Assembly (NCBI GenBank): GCA_012103505.1
Contig: WLWP01000001.1
Span: 1 to 64,000 of the forward strand
Direction: 5' to 3'
Source of the DNA: Pseudomonadales bacterium
GTDB taxonomy: Bacteria; Pseudomonadota; Gammaproteobacteria; Pseudomonadales; Azotimanducaceae
DNA: 64,000 nucleotides
The position numbers and the translations under genes are program-made. Shown one piece after another: positions 15,635 to 24,460 of this stretch. The notes below the pieces were generated by a model. It did not search any database, was not told the DNA's origin, and was given only the letters and a program-made list of their open reading frames with translations. Each line of letters begins with the position of its first letter. Position 1 is the first letter of the stretch.

Positions 15635-17689
15635 TTAATGCGACCGACGGATCTCTTCTGATAACGAGAGTACGTAGTTGCGAACCGCAGCAGACTGTTC
15701 GGCAGTGAGTTCGATCAGCGGCATCCCATTCGCGCGCTTTGATCCTCCGAGAACGATCGCATCCCATTGCGCATGGATCGTGGCATCCGCGTAGCGAAGG
15801 TCAGGTACAGAACCGCCGAATCGAGCCACCGCGTTGTTGCCATGACAGTACTTACAAGCCTCTTTGTATAGGGATGCGCCCAGCGCGACGACGTCAGCAG
15901 ACGTGTCCAATTTTGGCTGGTCGGGCAGTGACAAATCAACTGGCGGACTTGCAACAAGTTGCGCATCACCCTGCAGAGAAAAAGCCAGCAACCGAGTTGG
16001 TCCTTTGGAGGCAACTGACGAGTGCATTTCTGGGTATTGAAACTGCAAACCGCCACCGGCACCGATAGGGATTAATACGTACTGGATGCCATCGATTGCG
16101 TAGCTTGCGGACGCAGCGTTAATGGCTGAGCCAGTCTGAACTGACCAGAGTTGCTCACCTGTATCTGCAGCGAGCGCTTCGAAGTGGCCAGTTGCCGTGC
16201 CTTGGAACACGAGATTGCCCGCTGTTGTTAACAAGCCGCCGTTAAACGGCAGATCACGATTGACTGACCATCGGACGCGACCATTAACCGGATCTATCGC
16301 GACCAATTTCCCTGGCGAATGTGGCCTACCATCGACCTCCGAGAGTAGGACGATGGCTTCATTTTCCCCGTCGCCTGACATCTCGGCTGGCGCATCGACC
16401 ACTGGGATGTATGAAAGACCGGTCCCTGGATGAAATGCCATTGGGTTCCAGCCGTGGGATCCCCACATGTTTGGCCAGATAAGTGCTTTTTCACCCTTGG
16501 GGATATTCCAATATTCACCTGCCGGATCATAGACGGGTTTGCCGGTCTCCAGGTCGATATGCGTTGCCCAATTTGTTTTAGCGAACTTGCCCACGGCCAG
16601 TAGCTCACCCGTGTGCCGATCCAGTGTGTAGTGGAAGCCGTTCTTAGGTGCGATCAACAACGTCTCACGTTGCTCATCTTTGAACGATAAGTCCGCCAGA
16701 ACGATGTTCATCGTGGCGTTGTAGTCCCAACTGTCTTTGTCGACGGTTTGGTAATGCCATTCATATGCGCCGGTGTCTGCGTTGACCGCAACAATTGAGG
16801 AGAGAAATAGGTTGTCGCCACCGAGAGGGCTGCGCTCGGCATGCCGGTACGGATAGGCGCCTGAGGTACCGAAGAAGAGTAAATTACTGGCTGGATCGTA
16901 GGTCATCTCATTCCAGCTGTGCCCACCGCCGCCGTGTTTAGCTAACGTATCTCCAGACCAAGTCTTGGCTGCCATTTTCAAGGCGGGTGTATCGTTCTCT
17001 TCGGCTTTGTCGCTGGGTACGATGTAAAAGCGCCAAAGGAGCTCACCGCTGTCCGAGGAATATGCGGACACGTAGCCACGGCCTTTTAACTCAGATTCCG
17101 AACCCCCGTTGCCTAGGAAGACCTTGCCTCCTCCAACATAGGGCGAATCTGTTATGAAGTAGCCAGCGCTGGTGTCACAGGTTTGCTTGGTCCAAAGGTG
17201 AGCGCCTTTCGCAGCGTCCAACGCGATCAAACGGCAGTCAACGGTTGTCAGGAACAATTTTCCATCTGCTACAGCAATGCCACGATTGGCACGTGCGAGC
17301 CATGAAAGTGAGGCTTGTTCGTCAAACGCTTTGCGAACATCAGGGTCATAGGACCACAGAATTTCGCCAGTTTTTGCATCTACTGCTAACACGATGGAGT
17401 AAGCGCCGGAGAGATAAGCGACTCCATCGATAACGATGGGGGTGGTGGCGACACCATCAGGTATCGGTATGTTTGTGGCCCATGCCAACGAAAGCGCTTC
17501 GACAGACTCGGTGTTCACCTGAGCTAATGGTGAATAGTGTTGACCACTAGAGTCACCGCCTTTCAACGGCCAGTTTGTCGCGCCCGTGGAAGCGTTCTGA
17601 GTCCGCCCGTTATCACTGGTTGCTAGCGCGGTGGTACTCCAGATTAGCAACGCGAGAATAGATATGGCGATCTGTGTAGTCTTCAGCAT
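15635..17689 (-). CDS. PQQ-dependent dehydrogenase with C-terminal cytochrome c (atypical)
   Basis: This 684-aa secreted quinohemoprotein has a signal peptide (ISILALLIWSTTALA), an eight-bladed propeller, and a C-terminal haem c domain with CKYCH near residue 610. PQQ-family blocks include GRGYVSAYSSDSGELLWRF, SPLGGDNLFLSSIVAVNADTG, DSWDYN and PKNGFHYTLDR. Compared with the paralogue at 52522, the vicinal-cysteine motif (CC before DVVNRG) is replaced by LSW before LARANRG, and the metal-ligand Asn in GTGNGAPW is replaced in GTSGAYPY. It would be expected to oxidise an alcohol or sugar in the periplasm, but the losses question PQQ binding. Confidence 0.88.
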   Translation of the reverse strand: MLKTTQIAISILALLIWSTTALATSDNGRTQNASTGATNWPLKGGDSSGQHYSPLAQVNTESVEALSLAWATNIPIPDGVATTPIVIDGVAYLSGAYSIVLAVDAKTGEILWSYDPDVRKAFDEQASLSWLARANRGIAVADGKLFLTTVDCRLIALDAAKGAHLWTKQTCDTSAGYFITDSPYVGGGKVFLGNGGSESELKGRGYVSAYSSDSGELLWRFYIVPSDKAEENDTPALKMAAKTWSGDTLAKHGGGGHSWNEMTYDPASNLLFFGTSGAYPYRHAERSPLGGDNLFLSSIVAVNADTGAYEWHYQTVDKDSWDYNATMNIVLADLSFKDEQRETLLIAPKNGFHYTLDRHTGELLAVGKFAKTNWATHIDLETGKPVYDPAGEYWNIPKGEKALIWPNMWGSHGWNPMAFHPGTGLSYIPVVDAPAEMSGDGENEAIVLLSEVDGRPHSPGKLVAIDPVNGRVRWSVNRDLPFNGGLLTTAGNLVFQGTATGHFEALAADTGEQLWSVQTGSAINAASASYAIDGIQYVLIPIGAGGGLQFQYPEMHSSVASKGPTRLLAFSLQGDAQLVASPPVDLSLPDQPKLDTSADVVALGASLYKEACKYCHGNNAVARFGGSVPDLRYADATIHAQWDAIVLGGSKRANGMPLIELTAEQSAAVRNYVLSLSEEIRRSH

Positions 17690-17827
17690 GACTCACCTCC
17701 GAATGCGATCAAGCAATGAGTCTAGTTGAGGCAGGGTCCGATTGGAAAGGTCGCTTAGATTGAACCGAACGGTAGATGTCTGCTTGCCTCTAGGTGCATG
17801 GAAGTTGCAACAAAGCGACCAACGTCA

Positions 17828-18277
17828 CTATTCAGAGGCTGAATTATCTGGTGCATAGATGACCCAGATTTCGGTATCCCATATCCCTGTCCATTCCTTC
17901 GGCATTGTTACACCTTCGCCTGCATGCACTGTCATGACGCTGCCATCCTTAGATGTCAGAGTGACGCTACCGCTTAGGAAGAACATAAACTCATCTACCC
18001 CGTAAGGTTGGTTGATCTCGAATCGTGTCTTACCCGACCGATACATGCCGCTGCTAAATTTCCCATCACTACTAATTCTTGTCGTGACACTTTCTGTTTG
18101 ATGCCCGTCTGGGTGGGTAGTGGCAGTTCTATCGTCACGCTGAAATATCGTTCCCGCCACTTCATCTTTGCTGATTTTGGCTGGCCGTACCGTTCTTGAT
18201 TCTTGGCTTACTGCGTTTGTGGACCAAAGGAGAATGGCGCAGAGTAGGGCTATCGTCGGGACGGAGTTGGAATGCAT
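17828..18277 (-). CDS. Secreted cupin-domain protein
   Basis: This protein of about 149 aa has a signal peptide (VPTIALLCAILLWSTNAVSQ) and a cupin barrel. The second half (EINQPYGVDEFMFFLSGSVTLTSKDGSVMTVHAGEGVTMPKEWTGIWDT) resembles the DUF861/ureidoglycine-aminohydrolase cupin. It lies downstream on the same strand as a PhyH-like oxygenase and upstream of the PQQ enzyme gene. The ATG at 18310 is an alternative start. Ligand unknown. Confidence 0.75.
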   Translation of the reverse strand: MHSNSVPTIALLCAILLWSTNAVSQESRTVRPAKISKDEVAGTIFQRDDRTATTHPDGHQTESVTTRISSDGKFSSGMYRSGKTRFEINQPYGVDEFMFFLSGSVTLTSKDGSVMTVHAGEGVTMPKEWTGIWDTEIWVIYAPDNSASE

Positions 18278-18639
18278 CGGGAGTTCTTTTCTTTCGCGGT
18301 GGAATTGCAATCAGAACAATACAGAATTCGGTTGATTGTCTCCGCAGTTGTTTTCTGGTTCTTTGGTTTGGTAGAGATTTGACAGTGTTTTCCGCAGTTT
18401 TTGGTAGTTGGGTAAGCAGAATACCTAAACTCACTTAGAGCTGTAATCCAAGAATAGGCGTGTGTTCCGCGCACCAAGGAATCCCTATTCAAGCCAAATG
18501 GACCTGTGACATCGACTGCGATAGAGCAGAACGTTATGGGTCAAAACGCGCCGCCGCTAGCGGGTGCACGAATTTTAAATTAATTGATGAGCGTCCAGTA
18601 AACCCTGGTTGAGGTCGCGTAAGTCAGAGGCCGAACCTC
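18278..18639. other. Intergenic gap without recognised gene
   Basis: These 362 bp separate the PhyH gene from the cupin gene. The stretch is partly T/G-rich (18330-18420), with the sequence TCCGCAGTT occurring twice. I found no RNA gene, terminator or conserved frame. It probably contains the promoter of the cupin gene. Confidence 0.3.
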
Positions 18640-19488
18640 TCACGCAATTAAATTAGGCGAGTACACCGGCCGGTACGGATCACCGTCCTTTAGGTAGCCT
18701 CCGCTAGCGGACTTGATTGGCTTATGGTCGTACATCCCTTGCATCGAGGGTAGATGGTCACTGTAATGAGATCGATCGCCGAAGAAACGTAGCACTATAT
18801 TGCGTCGATCAGGCAGCGTCGCAGGATCACTGCCGCCACCGCTATGCAGACAGTGTGGATGCAAAACGACAACATCACCGGGTTCTAAATCGAAGGACAC
18901 TACATCCCAAGATGCTGGGTCTCGCTCTAGATCTGCTGTGATATCCGGTAGGCGAGGGAAGTTGCCAGCCTCGCCCCAAAGTGGTTCTGTCGGATCTTTC
19001 GGGTTGAACGTGGTGCCGTCGTACATCACGCCGAGATGCGAGCCACGCACAACGCGGATAGATTGTTCTCCTGTCATCGGAACAAGTGGGATCCAGAAAT
19101 TACACCAGTGTTCGCCACCCCAAGGAGAGTACACGGTATCTTGGTGCCAAAACGTTTCGGTCTTACCGGCATTACCTTTTTTCCAGAAAATTTCTTCGGC
19201 AAAAAACCCAATGAAGCTTGACTGCCAAAGGTCTGCTGCAATCTGTGGGAAGGATGTGCTGCCCACCAGGTTTTCATACATCGAACGGGCGTCCGGATTG
19301 CCGTTGTCCACGAAGAAAACCTGGTCGTCTGTAGTTTTACCTGTAGCAAAAGGTCCGGGGTGTTTGACTGACCAATCCCAGCAGGATTGAATTTCCTGTA
19401 GGAGGTCAGCGTCGATCGCGCCCTTCAGTTTGACGATTCCCTCTTTGGCAAACGCTGAAACATGTGTTTGGTTAACTGCAAAGGACAT
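18640..19488 (-). CDS. Phytanoyl-CoA dioxygenase (PhyH) family protein
   Basis: This 282-aa Fe(II)/2-oxoglutarate oxygenase has the iron-binding HxD in FWHQDTVYSPWGGEHWCNFWIPL and the distal His in GDVVVLHPHCLHSGGGSDP. A following R (RNIVLRFFGDRSHY) could bind 2-oxoglutarate. The start at 19488 has GGAG six bases upstream. Substrates of bacterial PhyH proteins vary widely (lipids, quaternary amines, secondary metabolites), so no substrate is assigned. It is divergent from the hydrolase gene. Confidence 0.87.
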   Translation of the reverse strand: MSFAVNQTHVSAFAKEGIVKLKGAIDADLLQEIQSCWDWSVKHPGPFATGKTTDDQVFFVDNGNPDARSMYENLVGSTSFPQIAADLWQSSFIGFFAEEIFWKKGNAGKTETFWHQDTVYSPWGGEHWCNFWIPLVPMTGEQSIRVVRGSHLGVMYDGTTFNPKDPTEPLWGEAGNFPRLPDITADLERDPASWDVVSFDLEPGDVVVLHPHCLHSGGGSDPATLPDRRNIVLRFFGDRSHYSDHLPSMQGMYDHKPIKSASGGYLKDGDPYRPVYSPNLIA

Positions 19489-19636
19489 GGCTGGCTCCAA
19501 TGACTCAAATGTATGTTGTTGGATCACCTTATCGCGCGTTCAGGCTAACTACAATCCTTCGTCATTCAAGAAGGAAGCCTAAGGGCGTTGTTCCTGTAAT
19601 ATGGCAGAGATGATTGGTTGTTTTACAAATAGAGTG

Positions 19637-20503
19637 ATGGCAAGAATTTTCTTTGCGCTGCTTGCTGTCAATGCAATTGCGGCGTTCGCTGAGGAAGCGG
19701 TGATGTTAGATGTTAACGAGGCGAAAATATTTTTCGAGGTCGCGGGTCAAGGGCAGCCGCTTGTCTTTATTCATGCCGGGGTCGCCGATAGTCGGCAGTG
19801 GAACAATGAGTTTCGAAGCCTGTCAACGGAATATAATGTCCTTCGCTACGACATGAGAGGGTTTGGCCAGAGTGATCCTGTTGATGGTGAATTTTCACAC
19901 CTCGATGACTTGTTGAGTTTGCTCGATGAATTGAGTTTCGATGAGCCGGTAATACTGATCGGTTGTTCTATGGGCGGCGCAACGGCGCTCGATTATGCGC
20001 TCTTGCATCCGCAAAAAGTGCGCGCTTTAGTTCTAGTTGATAGTGCGCCATCCGGGCTCGAGCTTGATTTGCCGACTCCGCCAAAATTTAAATTGGTTGC
20101 GGAAGCAGACAAGGCGGGCGATTTGGAATTGGTGGCTGAATTAGAAACCCAGATTTGGTTCGACGGTGATCGACAATCCAGCGACGTGGACCAAACCATG
20201 CGCCAGCTTGCATATGATATGAACCTGATCGCTTTAGAGAACGACGCAAGAGAGCTGGGCACGCGCTTGCCAAATTCGGATACCCCTGCAATCGACCGTT
20301 TGGACGAACTTCAAATTCCGGTATTAGCCATCGTAGGAGACAATGACATTCCGTATATGCACGCAGCAGCTGAAGCGATGTCTAGCAAAATTTCCAACTA
20401 CCAGCGGGTCGACATCGCGAACGCAGCTCACCTACCGAATATGGACCAACCTGAAGAATTCAAGAGGGTACTAGAGACCTTTATCCAGTCGGTAGCCCGT
20501 TGA
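19637..20503 (+). CDS. Secreted alpha/beta hydrolase
   Basis: This protein of about 288 aa has a signal peptide (MARIFFALLAVNAIAAFA). The alpha/beta-hydrolase fold is shown by the oxyanion region FIHAGVADSRQWN, RYDMRGFGQSD, the nucleophile elbow GCSMGG, an aspartate in IVGDNDIPYM and a histidine in AAHLPNMDQPEEF. It is likely a periplasmic esterase or lactonase. The start is uncertain; ATGs at 19601 and 19610 are also in frame. It lies 3 bp upstream of the cytochrome b561 gene, so it probably heads that operon. Confidence 0.82.
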   Translation: MARIFFALLAVNAIAAFAEEAVMLDVNEAKIFFEVAGQGQPLVFIHAGVADSRQWNNEFRSLSTEYNVLRYDMRGFGQSDPVDGEFSHLDDLLSLLDELSFDEPVILIGCSMGGATALDYALLHPQKVRALVLVDSAPSGLELDLPTPPKFKLVAEADKAGDLELVAELETQIWFDGDRQSSDVDQTMRQLAYDMNLIALENDARELGTRLPNSDTPAIDRLDELQIPVLAIVGDNDIPYMHAAAEAMSSKISNYQRVDIANAAHLPNMDQPEEFKRVLETFIQSVAR

Positions 20504-20506
20504 GCA

Positions 20507-21070
20507 ATGCAGGCGACGGACGAGACAGTCGAAGTATGGGACCCGCTAGTTAGGCTAACGCACTGGAGTCTTGCGCTCTGTTTTGGGGGTGCATATTGGC
20601 TCGGCGGCGATTGGTTGGGTCTGCACGCCCAATTTGGCTACATCGTACTACTGTTGCTTGGGTTTAGAATCATTTGGGGTTTCGTCGGCTCGGAATACGC
20701 ACGTTTCAAAAGTTTTTGGCCAACATTGGCTGGCGTTGTTGCGTATTGCCAGGCGCTTGGTCGTCGCCAGCAACAGGTTCATATTGGCCATGATCCCTTG
20801 GGCAGCCTCATGATCTATGTCTTGTTGTTGTCTCTATTCTTGACTGCGGGCAGCGGTGTTACGTTGTTTGCAATGGAAGCGCGTGGACCCTTGGCAGGGA
20901 CACTTGTCGCTAGTTGGCCTGGTTATCTTGTCGAGTCGGTTCATCACCTGGCATCGGATCTGACGATCATATTGGTTGTCGCACATGTATGTGGTGTTTT
21001 GATAATGGGTCGCCTACAGCGGCAACCGCTCGTTCGAGCGATGGTTACTGGGCAGAAACGGGTCTCGTAA
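20507..21070 (+). CDS. Cytochrome b561-family membrane protein
   Basis: This 187-aa protein has four membrane helices and histidines placed for two b haems: VEVWDPLVRLTHWSLAL at the start, HAQFGYIVLLLLGFRIIWGFVGSEYARF, and VESVHHLASDLTIILVVAHVCGVL near the end. It is expected to pass electrons between the quinone pool and the periplasmic cytochromes encoded next. Its stop overlaps the SHP start (TAATG), indicating coupled translation. Confidence 0.88.
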   Translation: MQATDETVEVWDPLVRLTHWSLALCFGGAYWLGGDWLGLHAQFGYIVLLLLGFRIIWGFVGSEYARFKSFWPTLAGVVAYCQALGRRQQQVHIGHDPLGSLMIYVLLLSLFLTAGSGVTLFAMEARGPLAGTLVASWPGYLVESVHHLASDLTIILVVAHVCGVLIMGRLQRQPLVRAMVTGQKRVS

Positions 21071-21447
21071 TGCGTGGATTGTGCTTGTCGTTTATGCTGT
21101 TGTCGTTGCCATGTTACGGCAACGAAGTACTGGATAAATATTTGCTGGTGTTGCAAAAGTCGGCGGTAGGCTTGCCGTTTGATGCTGGGCGTGGAGAACA
21201 ACTCTGGTACCGCGAAGCTTCAGGACGCAGTTGCACGAGTTGTCACATGGACTCACCCGCACTAACTGGCCGGCATCAGAAAACGGGTAAGGTCATAGAA
21301 GCGATGGCACCGAGCGTCAACTCAGCGAGGCTCACCGAGCTTAAGAAAATGAAAAAATGGTTACTAAGAAACTGTAAGTGGACATTTGGTCGAGAGTGCA
21401 CAGCGCAAGAGAAAGGCGATGTGTTGGTATGGTTGCGCGAGCAATAG
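21070..21447 (+). CDS. SHP-like cytochrome c (DUF1924)
   Basis: This 125-aa secreted monohaem cytochrome has a signal peptide (MRGLCLSFMLLSLPCYG) and one haem site CTSCH (residues 55-59). The C-terminal LKKMKKWLLRNCKWTFGRECTAQEKGDVLVWL is characteristic of DUF1924, the family of the Rhodobacter 'sphaeroides haem protein' SHP, an oxygen/NO-binding cytochrome. Together with b561 and DHC this reproduces the known cytochrome b / SHP / DHC gene set. The ATG at 21070 is chosen from the TAATG overlap. Confidence 0.87.
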   Translation: MRGLCLSFMLLSLPCYGNEVLDKYLLVLQKSAVGLPFDAGRGEQLWYREASGRSCTSCHMDSPALTGRHQKTGKVIEAMAPSVNSARLTELKKMKKWLLRNCKWTFGRECTAQEKGDVLVWLREQ

Positions 21448-21458
21448 AGGAGGTAGGT

Positions 21459-22004
21459 ATGACATTAGTACAGAAGATCACCGGCTGGGGACTATTTATT
21501 CCGATTCTCATTTTTGCTCTCTACGGCATCGTGCAAGAAGTTCAGGCCGGTAACTTTCGCTACGTCCGCAATCAAACCTATGTAGAGGAGTGCGGCGCTT
21601 GTCATTTCGCCTATCCGCCACAGCTCCTACCGGCAGAGACGTGGACCATAGTCATGAGTGAATTGGATGATCACTTTGGTGAAAATGCGGAACTTGATGT
21701 TGAAACTTCCACCGAGATTGTTCAGTACCTGCATGCCCATGCGTTAGGTGTGGCGGCACCATCACGGATGAGCAAGATGATGCGCAACATCCCAGATGAG
21801 CCACCACTGCGAATCACCGAATTTCCAGCCTTTAAAGATGCCCATGCCGTTGTTAAAGAACAGTTAGAACTGAGTTCGATTGAGACTGGTTTTTTGAGCC
21901 CGTGCGCGGACTGCCATCGATTGGCGAATTCCGGCATCTTCGATAAAGAGCTCCTGCATCCCGGCTACGGTCCTGCGAGTTGGGGTAGCAGCAAGCCAGA
22001 ATAG
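21459..22004 (+). CDS. Diheme cytochrome c (DHC)
   Basis: This 181-aa protein has an N-terminal membrane or signal segment (WGLFIPILIFALYGIVQEVQAG) and two haem c sites, ECGACH at about residue 45 and PCADCH at about 157. Between them, AYPPQLLPAETWTIVMSELDDHFGENAELD is typical of the DHC family that donates electrons to SHP. The ATG has a strong GAGGAGG site eight bases upstream. It is the last gene of the b561-SHP-DHC operon. Confidence 0.88.
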   Translation: MTLVQKITGWGLFIPILIFALYGIVQEVQAGNFRYVRNQTYVEECGACHFAYPPQLLPAETWTIVMSELDDHFGENAELDVETSTEIVQYLHAHALGVAAPSRMSKMMRNIPDEPPLRITEFPAFKDAHAVVKEQLELSSIETGFLSPCADCHRLANSGIFDKELLHPGYGPASWGSSKPE

Positions 22005-22009
22005 TGAGA

Positions 22010-23086
22010 CTAGCTCTGTCGGCGCGCTGCGACGAGCTCCTGCATGCCATCCCACTCGCTCCAATGATCGCAGAGCGCATCTTTGGTGGTAGCCCATGGA
22101 TTGTGATGTTCCGGGTACTCGAGAAATTGACCAAAGTAGCCTCGGTCGGGATGATCGCTAACCCCATGCGCAACTCGTCGAGTACCTTCGTTGGGATTAC
22201 CTTCGCGTAAACGCCGCACCCGAAAGTAGATGTTCATGCGTGGATTCGGACCCAAGTTTGGTGTCGGTGTATGTGGTAGCGAATGCAACGCAATGATGGC
22301 GTCGCCTGCGTGCAGATTGATCGGGGTAAGTTCAGGCCAAGGCCATGACTCGATTGCCGCTCCCTTCGCGGCACGCTCTCCGGCAATTTTGCGGATCCGG
22401 TTGGGTAAACCGTTATTGTAGGGTCGACCGGCTTTGTCGATCCTAATTCGGGGCCACTCGTATCCCTCAGGCCCCACGATATCCCCCTTGTCCCGCTGTT
22501 CCCTAAAGCAATCCTCTACTTCTTCATGAAGACCTTTGAGGACTGCGAACTGACCGTTGCCTAGTTCGAGCTGATCGTTTAGGGCAATGCCCACAAGGGT
22601 TGTGTAGGAGCCATAGGATAAGGTGCGCTCGGGGTCCATCCACAGAAGTCCGTCGTTAGCGCCACGGCGTTCGTCATTCTTGCCAAAGTACCGTTCTGCC
22701 TCTATTGGTCGATTCGTCTGCGGATCGATCTCTTCGGCATGTTCTGGTAACTCTCCAGACCATCCACCATCTACATGTGTTCCTGGCACGCCACCAAGCT
22801 TGTTGAATGGCGGTGTTACTGCAACCTGACAGCTGAGGACTGGTGGAAAAGGACCCATTACGGTTTCTAAAACCTGTTGCACACAGGACTCAGTGAACAG
22901 TCCAGTGATGCGTTCGTCTGTGGCGAGCTTCCCGGGCACCAGCAGTCTGCGCTCGTCCTTGGGCAAGAAGGATTCGATGAGAGACTTAGCTTGGGCAATC
23001 GCATCAGCGTCGATCGCATTGCGGATGATGACGTAGCCGTCTTCGTACAAGCGAGTCTTCTCACTCTGGTCAAGGTCAGTTTTCAT
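22010..23086 (-). CDS. Phytanoyl-CoA dioxygenase (PhyH) family protein
   Basis: This 358-aa protein belongs to the Fe(II)/2-oxoglutarate oxygenases. It has LYEDGYVIIRNAIDADAI near the N terminus, a candidate HxD in GTHVDGGWSGE, and the distal HSLPHTPTPNLG with IYFRVRRLREG following. The ATG at 23086 is seven bases after the upstream cupin stop, so the two are probably one operon. It is not closely similar to the PhyH protein at 18640. Substrate unknown. Confidence 0.83.
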   Translation of the reverse strand: MKTDLDQSEKTRLYEDGYVIIRNAIDADAIAQAKSLIESFLPKDERRLLVPGKLATDERITGLFTESCVQQVLETVMGPFPPVLSCQVAVTPPFNKLGGVPGTHVDGGWSGELPEHAEEIDPQTNRPIEAERYFGKNDERRGANDGLLWMDPERTLSYGSYTTLVGIALNDQLELGNGQFAVLKGLHEEVEDCFREQRDKGDIVGPEGYEWPRIRIDKAGRPYNNGLPNRIRKIAGERAAKGAAIESWPWPELTPINLHAGDAIIALHSLPHTPTPNLGPNPRMNIYFRVRRLREGNPNEGTRRVAHGVSDHPDRGYFGQFLEYPEHHNPWATTKDALCDHWSEWDGMQELVAARRQS

Positions 23087-23093
23087 AAGTCTC

Positions 23094-23492
23094 TTATTCA
23101 GCAACGGGCACGGTTGGTGGCGCGTTTTCCTGCTTGATGAAAAGTACCAAAAATTTAGCGCTGTCTGAAGTGCTCGCGTTTTTCGAAACTGTGTGGATAT
23201 CGTCAGGCGTCTCGTAGAAAACTTCTCCCGTTGAGACGGTTGTTAATGGTCCACCTTTGACTTGCATAACGATGGAGCCTTCGAGCACATAGACGATCGT
23301 GTGTGCGTTGTGTCTGTGCAATGGCGACGCTTCACCTGGTTGGTACTCGACCGTCACAACGGTTGCTTCCCGACCAGGAATATCGGCAAGGGCTTTGGAG
23401 AATACAGCTTCGACCGTCGCTGCGTGTGTGCCTGCGGAGGCAAGTGCCGTGACGAAAAAGGCGGCGATAAGGATTCTAATCTTCGGACTCAT
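23094..23492 (-). CDS. Secreted cupin protein
   Basis: This 132-aa protein has a signal peptide (KIRILIAAFFVTALASAGTHA) and a single cupin domain. Cupin motif 1 is in PGEASPLHRHNAHTIVYVLEGSIVM and motif 2 around FYETPDDIHTVSKN, giving metal-binding histidines. AGGGA precedes the ATG at 23492. It lies directly upstream of a PhyH-like oxygenase. It could be a metal-dependent enzyme or a ligand-binding protein in the periplasm. Confidence 0.8.
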   Translation of the reverse strand: MSPKIRILIAAFFVTALASAGTHAATVEAVFSKALADIPGREATVVTVEYQPGEASPLHRHNAHTIVYVLEGSIVMQVKGGPLTTVSTGEVFYETPDDIHTVSKNASTSDSAKFLVLFIKQENAPPTVPVAE

Positions 23493-23655
23493 TGTGGTTC
23501 CCTGCTGTGGCAATGGCGCTAACACCGATCAATGTTTGGATTACGTTCCGCGATATCGAGAGACTTGTCAAACTGTGATCGGATCCGGACGTGCAACAAC
23601 AGGATGTAAGCTGTGGGTAGAGCAATAGGTCAGGACGGGCGCAGTGTAATTGGAG

Positions 23656-23704
23656 AAAGCCCCCCTGGCGAGCAGCCATTAGTGGTAGAGGGGGCTTTTG
23701 TTTT
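23656..23704 (+). terminator. Rho-independent terminator, plus strand
   Basis: AAAGCCCCC (from 23656) pairs with GGGGGCTTT (ending about 23698), followed by a T-rich run TTTTGTTTTTT. The polarity fits plus-strand transcription, yet no plus-strand gene ends here. A minus-strand role for the gene ending at 23757 is possible but the tail is poor in that direction. Confidence 0.6.
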
Positions 23705-23756
23705 TTGCAGCTTTGCCTGCCCCTGGATCAGCGCAGAGGCAGGATTCTGCTGACTT

Positions 23757-24395
23757 TCATAAGTCGACTAGTTGTATGTGTTCCGCTTGTTGCAATGACA
23801 CAAGCTCAGCTCGTTCAAACCATACTTCTTCCTGAAAATAGTCGCTCTTTTCGTCCCGACTCACTTCTCGCACTGCCTTTCGTGCGGCGCTCGGCAAGTT
23901 GTAATACCAGTCGCTGAAGGACAGCTCGACGTTGTCGTTTTCGGTCGAAGAGACAATCGCTGTACCGTAGCGGTATGGAGCATCCAAATTGGGCCATGCT
24001 TCTTTCACGTCGATAACCCAGATGTCTCCAACAGTTGGAGCAGCCGCGGCTTTTGTCTCGAGCACTTCGAGCTCTTGGCTGTCGAACTCTGCCAAGACGA
24101 TTAGGAGCGTCATTAGGATTGGGCCAATGAAATGCCATATCGGTCTGCTTACCTCATGACTTGCGGCTTTAACAGCGGCCTTTTTATCATCCGAGAGATC
24201 GCTGTCTGTTTCACACTGCTGGCAATGTGTACAAACCACGGTGTGATTGCTGCCCAATGGAACGACAGGCAACCAAAAGAGGTGGAAGTAGCGAAATCCA
24301 CGGACGCTAGCCAGTGCTTCGTGACCACAGCTTTCGCAGTGACCATCAACGAGCTCGCCCTCGCGGAAGCTTTTATCTAAACCGAAAATAATCAT
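23757..24395 (-). CDS. Zinc-ribbon membrane protein, hypothetical
   Basis: This 212-aa protein has two CxxC pairs (DGHCESCGH and CTHCQQC) forming a zinc ribbon in the first ~80 residues. A membrane helix follows at about 110-128 (IWHFIGPILMTLLIVLAEF), then a soluble acidic domain. AGGAG precedes the ATG at 24395. It is the third gene of the bactofilin operon. I do not recognise a functional family. Confidence 0.7.
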   Translation of the reverse strand: MIIFGLDKSFREGELVDGHCESCGHEALASVRGFRYFHLFWLPVVPLGSNHTVVCTHCQQCETDSDLSDDKKAAVKAASHEVSRPIWHFIGPILMTLLIVLAEFDSQELEVLETKAAAAPTVGDIWVIDVKEAWPNLDAPYRYGTAIVSSTENDNVELSFSDWYYNLPSAARKAVREVSRDEKSDYFQEEVWFERAELVSLQQAEHIQLVDL

Positions 24396-24460
24396 GACCG
24401 GGCTCCTGTTTCTTGTGTGACTGCTCAATGAGTCACTAAGACCAAGAAACCGGTTCAAAA

